From: Aralia elata | Taxonomy: Eukaryota; Streptophyta; Magnoliopsida; Apiales; Araliaceae | Length of the DNA stretch: 64,000 nucleotides | NCBI GenBank assembly: GCA_034770075.1 | Contig: JAVJAP010000212.1 | Coordinates: 208,480 to 272,479 of the forward strand | Reading direction: 5' to 3' | Shown: piece after piece, positions 56,556 through 64,000 of the stretch | Numbering within the stretch: position 1 is the stretch's first letter | Layout: every line of letters begins with the position of its first letter | Notes under the pieces: model-generated | The model's input: the letters and a program-made list of their open reading frames with translations, nothing else | Told to the model about the DNA's origin: nothing | The model's database searches: none | Position numbers and translations under genes: made by a program

Positions 56556-56900
56556 GGACCGAGAGATAGAGACCCTATTTCAACCCTAGCTGATCCACGG
56601 ATTAAGATTTGAAGAAGTCAGGCTAAAGGACTATAAAACAAGCACTAATTGGGAAGGCCACCTAAGTGTTCTTTAATTTTTGTATTTAAATTGATTGCAT
56701 TTTAGCTAGGTTTTAGTTTTTATTTTTTTTTATTTTTTTTATGTTTCAATGTCATTTGTGTTTGGTCTCTAAAAAAATTAAAAAAATAATAAATTTAGGG
56801 CTCATTTAATTTATTTTATAAGACTTGTACTTCATTTTAATAGGCTTTTTAATTAGTTGTGTCAAAATGCTTTCAAGTACCAAGTATCAAACAAAAAATG
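56556..56900 (+). other. Junction and possible Athila/Tat post-pol tail
   Basis: Around 56560-56600 the sequence leaves Tk-C. A short run (VRLKDYKTS in one frame) and the following T-rich and AAAAAATTAAAAAA DNA look like the DNA after pol in Athila/Tat elements. Weak evidence; no domain is complete. Confidence 0.3.
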
Positions 56901-57780
56901 GGAGTGTGAGCACGAACGAAACTGCAAGCCAAGGCCAGTAGGTGCACACGTGGCCAAGAGCGCGCTATGAATGCGGCATCAGGGGACAGGCGCTGATGCG
57001 GACCAAGAGGCAATTGAGGCTCAAGAGCCACAACGCTGACATTTAACTAACTCACGAGTCGGCACCGCAGCGCTGGCCCCCTCTTAACCACACTGATGCC
57101 CAAGCGTCTCACGCAGCGCTATATATGGGCACCGCAGTGCTTAGACCAAGCCAAGCATTCTGCAATTATTAGAGGAGCCGCCAATGCTAGAATTTGGGCG
57201 TCCGCGGTGCCTGCATGTCTGGATCTTGAAAAATAAATATATAAGTAGTAGCAGCACAGCTGGGAGAGAATTGGGGAAAAATTCTCTTTAAATGCCTATT
57301 CCAAGCCTTAATTTGATACTCTCCTAATCCTACTCAATCTCTAAAGCTAACCATATATGCTCACACTTCCATCTCAAATTGTGCATCAATTAGAACCAGA
57401 TGGAATCAAAGGCAAAGCAAGGGGGTTTTTGATATCAATTTCTTCTATAAATTTAGTGCTTTTTATTCTCACAAAGGTAAGGTAATCCTATTGTTTCCCT
57501 ATTGAAATTAGAAAAGTTCACAATTGTTGGTGTTTTATAGCATAATTTGAAGTTTGGTAAAGAATTAAGCTTGTTGCATGCTTGAATTGTGTGGAGGTTG
57601 TGTATGTTGGTGAGAAAGTTTTGGATTGATTTATGAGGATTTGGGATGGTGCTTGTTCTATGGGATTTATGATTAGATTGGGTATTTTTTGGGAATATTA
57701 TTGGTTGTGAGGGTGTCATCATGGTTTGGTTTTGATTCTCTTTGTGATTTTGGTGTTGGGTTGCTTATGTATAATCTCTT
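56901..57780. other. Non-coding DNA with scattered AGCGCT palindromes
   Basis: 56940-57210 is GC-richer, with GCAGCGCT at 57067 and 57113, AGCGCGCT at 56959 and GCAGTGCT at 57134. Spacings are irregular (46, 21 bp), so this is not the 32 bp pattern. 57240-57780 looks like a plain AT-rich leader. No gene seen. Confidence 0.4.
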
Positions 57781-59385
57781 AAACATTGTCTTGCCAACGA
57801 GGCTACCCGAGGTGAGAGCTCTCTAGAACCTTCCAAAGCTATTATTTATAAGAAGCGATTGTATAAACGAAAGTAGCTTCCGGAGAGGTATCACCACTGT
57901 TGTTAGCAGGAAATTGCTTTTGATTCTCGTTAAAACAGGCCTCCGACCCTCATGAGGACTACTAAGGGAGGGTCAATTGGCGGCCATGAGCATAAGAGTA
58001 GGTGGGTGAGCTGGAATTCACCTAGACAGCTGGACCGGCCGCGGTAATTTCAATGTGTGAATGAACGTGTTCTATGCACAATGCAAAGGGAAGGACTAAG
58101 ACTATGTGGTTTTAAGTTCGGGGGCAAGGACGATTGTCAATTCGGACCAACAAAAACAGAGTATCAACACCTACTAATCAAGTAGGAGGACATTGGTTAG
58201 ATGACGATGAATTATAGACAGATATATTATGACCTTCGCGACTTTGGATTAGGTGATCAAGGGACTCCAAATGTAAGCCGTCGTGCGGACTGGAAAAAAA
58301 TCACAAGGAAGCATGAGGCAATACGTTTTTGCACAAAATGGAGTTAAGCCAATATAGAAAAGGCTTGATCATTACTATTATATGTGTCAAGTTAATGCCA
58401 TACCACGCAGTTGGTCAGCGACTGGTGATCAGGGGACAGGGGCCCAGTGACTTGCGTTTATGTCTATTGGTTAAGGGGGAAAGAGCGTAGGATGTGCGGG
58501 CTCAAGTCATTCAAGACTCTATCACTCATGCTATTCGCAAAATAGTTTAACTGGCGGGTTGCCACATCCGTCCTTTGATATACGGGTTTGTGGTAATGCA
58601 GGGCGAAGGTCGACGTGGAGTGATGATGAGATCCTTCAGCCCACTAAAAGTTGCTAATTGACCATTTCCATCAACCGCTTTAAAGTATAGGAAGGTGGTG
58701 AACTCTCATACCCACTAGTGCCTAGTATTTTTTATTGTGGGCTGACTTACTTCTCAGGTATGCTGAGGGACCATCGGGAGCCCTCCACAGCTGACTGCCA
58801 CTTCAGTTGCATTCCATATATCGGGTCACTAGTTGACGTAGTATGCGTGGGCATTATGCATGGCGTCCTCGACAAACCAAAAACAGGCGTATTGATCAAA
58901 GTGGCCATAATTGTTATCAAGTGTGGCGCAGGTGGAAAGTGTTGGACTCTTTCAAATAGCCCCCCCCCGGGGGTTAATAAAAACTCTATGAAATTTCAAC
59001 TTTGGCATTGGCCCAGATGTTCGCTCAAACTGCAGAGATTTTAATGTGGGGCTCAAATAGGATGAGTGTGTTTTATTGCACAAAAATCCAATTTGGGTAC
59101 TTTTTGGCCATTGATAAATTTGCTAGTTCTTTAGGTATTTTATTGTGGTTTTTTTTTTATGTATTTTTATCTTTATTTCTAACATAAATTTAGTTGGTTT
59201 AGTTAGTTTTTACATGGTTTTATGGTTTGCTTTGAATGCATTTTCATTATGTTTGATAGGAATTGAGATGAAGAACCGCTTCCGGATCTGTTATTCGTAT
59301 TGACTCTCAATTTTCTATGCGTTGGGACGTTATCTGTGCCCAAATGGTTAGTATCGATGGTAATAATTAATGCGTGGATGGACAG
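57781..59385. other. Unassigned, mixed-composition region
   Basis: 57781-58700 is near 47% GC by eye, unlike its AT-rich neighbours, and has no long frame on either strand. A 108-codon frame at 58718-59044 has no features I recognise. A PPT-like TTTAAGTTCGGGGGCAAGG occurs at 58111, and a CCCCCCCCCGGGGG palindrome near 58961. Origin not identified. Confidence 0.35.
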
Positions 59386-60345
59386 CTCGGTGGCTTAATT
59401 TAGATAACATTTGGGTTAGTTGTGCGTAGCCACCAGGCGTTGGAAAGCCGAAGGACGAGCGTGCACAGTGTTCGGCGTCAGGCCATCCCACGAGGGCAAG
59501 TGCCCATGCTTGGATATCTGTGCCCTAATGAATAAAATACGGATGAAAAGCTGTGTTTTTTCGGTGATGCTCGGCGGTTGAATTTTGATGACATTTGGGA
59601 AGTTGGGCGTGCACCGACGTTTGAAAGGAGGACGTGCACGACGTGCTGGCACATCAGACCAAAGCCGCGGGCACGGCGTGCAGCAGCTTGGGGGCATCCA
59701 GGACAGGCACTGGGCCGCCGACCGCCCATGCGGGTGCGAAGTTGGAGGCCGCGGATGGGTGCTGGGCGCCATAGCACTCTGCGGTGCGGCATCGACAAGG
59801 CATCGGACCATATCAGGCGTTTGGAGCGCTCGCGCACGCTGCCCTCAGCACCACTTCGGCAGCTTGGAGCCGCCTCTACAAAGGCGTTGGGCACTGGCTC
59901 GGCGTGGCATCGGCTACTAGCCTCGGCGTTGGGCGCGCGAATAAAGCAACACTTTTAGCCGCCATGGCAGCGGGCTAAACGGCACCCTGCTCGGCAGCCT
60001 TGGATGTGCCGGCTAAGGGCAGCAGGGTGGGCGCGGGCGCATGGGCGCTGGGACCGGCAAGGGCCGCACGCTGGGTGCCTCAATTAGGCTTGGGGGCGCA
60101 TCTGGCGTGCAAGAGCAACCTTGGTCGGCGCTTGTGCGTGGCGGCCAGGGCATGGGCCACGGGCGCCTTCGGCGCTGGGCCGTGCAGGCGCGCAGCGTGG
60201 GTGGTATAGCGCGCGACAATCAAGCCAGCCGTGCGGGGCGTCATGGCGGCCAACTGCAGCCATGGGCCAAACTCAGGGCTTGGGCGCGCTGCGCGCTCCA
60301 GAAGACACCGTAGCTGGGCGACTGCCAACGCCTGTTCCTGAGTGC
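59386..60345. repeat. GC-rich island with a diverged 184-bp repeat
   Basis: About 0.9 kb rich in GGGCGC, GGCGTGC and GGCGCTGGG. GATAACATTTGGG at 59403 and GATGACATTTGGG at 59587 head two diverged units (period 184 bp). High GC opens overlapping frames on both strands (for example 59578-59958 plus and 59894-59478 minus), which is expected by chance at this GC; none has recognisable motifs. Confidence 0.5.
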
Positions 60346-61840
60346 GATCTGTCACCATTTTTTTTTATTTGCTTGTTTTAGATGCAATCTGAGCTCACAT
60401 TTTGTCCGACTTCGGCTAGGGTGTTCATTGCATAGGAGGCTATATTGTTGTTATTGAGTAAGTCAATCTCTTCTAAAGCTTCATATCAATGACTTCTAGA
60501 GAGAGATGGTGGAGGCATACAAAATACATCAAACAACAAGGCTAAAGGTTGCAAATGTAAGGTGATATTGAACTAAGCCACAATCCAAGGAATCTTAGGG
60601 CTCAACTAAGAATATGCAGATAACTAAGGAGTGAGAGCTGGAAACCAACAACAACCATAGGGAACAACTAGCTAAACAACTTCAAAAGTGGTTTCATCTT
60701 CTAACATTTTCCTAAAGCGCCTATTGTATTACTGAAATGGTTTGACTAATGTATTAAAATTGAAAAATTGATGTTGTATTTGTGAGCTATCAATGAACTA
60801 ACCTTCTATTCTACAGATCGTATGGAACCCAACACTTAAATTGAATTGGATTTCTCTCTCGTATTGTATTTTCAGTTATTCATATTGGTGAATCTGAGTT
60901 GTCAATAAACCTTTCTCCTTTGCTTTCTTTTCTTCTAGATTAATTAATTGCTAATGGACCCCGTAATTACCGTTGGGGAACCCTATATGAATCTTGACAG
61001 AAACGGATTATAGGTTAAGACCTTCAGTTATGATTAACAATTGCGAGAGTAGATAAAGATTGTTTGTGGGTTATTAATCGGATTATTAAGATGACGTTTG
61101 TGTCTTATTAATTATCTTGCAATAAATAAGGTATCCTTGATAGTGAAGTTTGGGATATATTATTCATAGACCTAATATAAACAAAACCCGCAATGCAAAC
61201 CAATTGAGTAATCTCTTGAGTCTTAAACTGACTTTTTCGATGTGAGAAGTTGGTAACTTGGAGGGGAACGATTAATTAGATTTGGATGGACACGTGGTCT
61301 ATTAATCATATCCTGAAATTAGTCTCTTGATAGTGTATCCAGGGATAGACATTTATACCTTATGCAATCGCACTTTAGAAGATTTCGTGATTGAACCATT
61401 CCTCGGCAGAGGCTCTTATGTAGATGATTTTGATTTCTCGGATTTGGTCAATTTCCCTGATATTTATAACTGAATTGAAAAGGAAGAGAGTTTAGGAAGG
61501 ATTCAAAATGGCGTTGTTCGGGCGGAAATTTTAATCTTAGAAAGGCATCCTTTCTATAATTGGATATTTTACCGCATTTTATCAATTTACTCTTTACCGT
61601 TGTGGAACCTCAATCAATCAATTAACATTCAAACCTTCATCGTATTAAAACCTAGATCAAATTGATATACGATTGGTACTTGGATTATTATTTAATCACA
61701 AATTCCCTATGGGTTTTTGAACTCATATCTTATCATATATTAACTTTGTGGAACTACAACCGTGTATACTTGCACTGTGTGTGTCTTATGCGATTTTTTA
61801 TTGGGCTAAATCGACCAACACCAAACCAAGTGCAAGGTTT
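60346..61840 (+). other. Possible Athila/Tat LTR-like segment
   Basis: AT-rich DNA ending AAATTCCCTATGGGTTTTTGA ... CCGTGTATACTTGCAC near 61700-61790, similar to the 3' ends of Athila/Tat LTRs, but no PBS follows (expected TGGCGCC) and no matching LTR copy is in the window. Treat as unassigned. Confidence 0.3.
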
Positions 61841-63265
61841 TTCCCCGGAATCACTCCTATGGTTCTCCTCCTGTCTCACGATACTTACTAATGTTATCCT
61901 CACGGGAATATCGCTTGTCAGATTTGTGGACAAGGAGCGACATTGTCGATGGCTCCGTGATTGACTTGTATCTCCAACGGAAGTCCTCTACTTTAACAGT
62001 TGTTCCTATTTTATACATTGGAGGGACAATGTTCTAGTTTAAGTCTGGGGGTGTATCTTGTTTTTTTGATTTTATTTGGTTTGATATGCATTTGATTTTT
62101 GTTTTATTCTTGTTTATGAGAAATTTGTATTTTATAGATATACATTTATTTATTATAACTTTGGCAATGATTTTGATTATGGAAAACAGTGTAATAAGAA
62201 ACACGTCAGTGATATAATATTTAATTTATAACTTAACGAAGGCAAGGGAAAAATTGATGAAATAAGAAGGCTACTAGGGGTCTAATAATAAATTTTATCT
62301 TACTGAGTTAGTTTTATTACATTGTTTGTGATTCTTCACTTTTTTTTAATACACTTGTTGAGCATCTATATTCCATCTGTTAAGTTAGTTTTGAGACTTG
62401 TGAGAAAAAGTTTATCTGGTTAAATTTGCTTTAGGGGCGAAGAGAAACCCCCCCCCCCAAAATTTTGGAAACTCTAGAAAACTTATTCGAAGCCATCATT
62501 CAAAGCGAAATTTAGGCTATCTTCATATAAGTTTGGGGAGAAATCTTGGATGGTTTGAATATTTTTGGGAATTTTGGTGATAAAAATTGAACCTTCGTCG
62601 CGAGGTTTTAAAACAGTTAAAATCAATAGTGGTAGGTTTGAGATTGGAGCGTAAAACGCAAATCACATCACTCATAAAATCACATGTAACGGAAATGAGG
62701 ATGGAAGCGTAACAATGCACTCGATTTGTTAAGAACAAGTGAAATGGAAGCATAAAATGCACTATCAATCAGAAAAAAGAAAAAAAAATGGTTTTAATGG
62801 TTTATACTTAGGGGAGGGGTATAATGAATGATTAATAAATGATCTGAATGAGCTGCCTTAATTATGTTGAAAAAAAAAAAAAAAAAAACAAAAATTTTTC
62901 CTTTTTTTCGCCTTTTGATCCCCTACTTTGTGGAGTTGTCTTCATTAGTGGAAGGTGATGGTGAATAATAAGCGTATAGGAGTTGGGGCGGGTAGTTATC
63001 TTTTATGAAGCCATTTGATCTATCTTAAGCTTATCTGGGTTTATGAAACTTAAATTTGGAAACCAATTTATCACACAGAACACAACACATGACACACACA
63101 CACTAAAAGGGTCAACAAGTGGATAGGTAAAACTGACAATGTATGTTGAAAAGTTTAAGGACATTGCCATTGTTTTGTAAGTTTTCCATGAGTTATCATT
63201 TGTAATTATCTTTGAGGCTTAAGTTTTAAAAGTTAGATTGAGTCATTTACTCGAGTAGTTTGATT
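61841..63265 (+). other. Non-coding internal DNA of an Athila/Tat-like element
   Basis: No gene seen. A PPT-like TTAAGTCTGGGGGTGT lies at 62039-62054. Homopolymer runs (C about 62450, A about 62870) suggest slippage or assembly-sensitive sites. Confidence 0.35.
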
Positions 63266-63281
63266 TAAGTTTGGGGGTATT
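63266..63281 (+). other. Polypurine tract before the right-end LTR
   Basis: TAAGTTTGGGGGTATT, the same form as the At-1 PPT, directly before a TGATGATGTGGG start. Confidence 0.65.
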
Positions 63282-63678
63282 TGATGATGTGGGTTTTCCT
63301 TTTCTACCTACAAAATTGGATATTTTTTAGCTTGATGATTTGTGAATTCTCGAGTTATTTTCCTGTTCCTTTTTATGTATTTTATTTGTTTTTGTGTAGG
63401 AATTGGAAGCTAGATTAAAGAAATTGAAGTGGAATCTAATTAGTTTGAATTTTAAATATCGAATTCAAAGTAAGGGTAATCACAAAGCTAGGTGGATAAT
63501 GCATCAACGATGCGGCAAAACAGTACAAATCTGTTTGAGTAGGCAATGGTTACAGCAGACAAGCGCAACAATGGAGCAGCTTGGCAGTAGCCCATTTGGG
63601 GTGCAATGTTAGCACGGACAAAGCAAGGCAAAAACGCGCACGGGCCGGCGTCGTCGGAGCAAGTGAGAGCTGAATCCT
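63282..63678 (+). repeat. Athila-type 3' LTR, first 397 bp
   Basis: Starts TGATGATGTGGGTTTTCC, compare TGATGAATAGG (At-1) and TGATGAGTGGATTTT (At-2). It contains a GC patch near 63635-63656 (ACGCGCACGGGCCGGCG). It is cut at 63679 by what looks like another LTR. A 69-codon frame inside has no features. Confidence 0.55.
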
Positions 63679-64000
63679 GTTAACACGTACACTAACATAC
63701 ACACAAAATCCAGAAATTAAAACCTTACTATTACTTTACAAACACAATAATTTAGTTATAGTGATAAAGTAAGGGTTAATCCTACGGAGAAGTGATGTTG
63801 TCTTTTTATTTATCCTAACTTTTTCTAACAATGAATAAAATGAGGGGGTTTTGAATTTGATTAAAACTAATTAATAAAAACAGAATTTAAAAAATGATAT
63901 GAATAACCAATGTAATTAAAAAAGCTTCAGTTTTTCTCCAGTTCAGTGTTAACCCTTTTCCCACAGTAATAGGATTACCCCCTAAGTATAACACTATCCC
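63679..64000 (-). repeat. Possible nested Athila-type LTR edge, minus strand
   Basis: Begins TGTTAACACGTACACT and soon carries GTGATAAAGTAAGGGTTAATCC then ACGGAGAAG, resembling the block near the same edge of the At-1 and At-2 LTRs (AAGTAATAAAGT..ATCGTCCCACAGAG). It runs off the window, so the other end cannot be checked. Confidence 0.42.

Noticed and set aside
59478..60381. Several 70-140 codon frames on both strands
   Set aside because: High GC lowers stop frequency. The frames overlap on both strands and have no motifs, so chance is the better explanation.

Overview
This window is plant nuclear heterochromatin, most likely from a eudicot. It is a nest of LTR retrotransposons, and I see no intact host gene, no tRNA or rRNA gene and no bacterial-type feature. 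The evidence for a plant is the set of element lineages: Tekay-type chromoviruses with gag, protease, RT, RNase H, integrase and chromodomain and an initiator-Met tRNA primer site; an Athila-like element with an Asp-tRNA primer site and a third ORF of the plant transposon-protein family; and Ty1/copia debris.

Layout. 1-4148 is an old Tekay-like copy (Tk-D), holding a 3.26 kb solo LTR (53-3313) and a broken gag. 4149-14713 is a complete-looking Athila-like element (At-1, minus strand) with two 1400 bp LTRs and a perfect target duplication CAAAT, inserted in the Tk-D gag. 14735-15161 is filler DNA and the start of a second Athila-type LTR (At-2). 15162-28126 is Tekay-like Tk-A. Its 3' LTR is cut by Tekay-like Tk-B (28127-about 39047), and an At-2 solo LTR (31173-32506, duplication TAGTT) sits in an upstream ORF of Tk-B. 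39047-41954 is a 5'-truncated LTR of family Tk-C, followed by a copia 3' end (41955-43672). Tk-C itself starts at 43673. Its 5' LTR is split by a minus-strand chromovirus-derived non-autonomous element (Rn-1, 46021-52184), and its gag/protease decays by about 56555. The rest (56560-64000) is mostly unassigned Athila/Tat-like non-coding DNA, a GC-rich island, and two LTR edges near the right end.

Points of biology. (1) Four unrelated LTR families carry short GC-rich inverted repeats in pairs set exactly 32 bp apart (31-32 bp in Tk-B). The same 32 bp pairs occur in the At-1 pol-ORF3 spacer and inside At-1 pol codons. (2) Three Tekay-like families share an extra coiled-coil ORF between primer site and gag. 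(3) In five families a CAG lies 3-5 nt before the gag ATG, in splice-acceptor-like context. (4) At-1 has an in-frame RT-to-integrase-tail fusion that removes the integrase core, and an intact third ORF. (5) Rn-1 carries a very long, mostly open frame with five exact 60 bp (20-residue) repeats.

Most stop codons that break these genes fit C-to-T or G-to-A change, as expected for methylated, silenced repeats. Coordinates of LTR ends come from TG..CA ends, PBS/PPT position and target duplications read by eye. Lineage names are my judgement from motifs, not from a database search.
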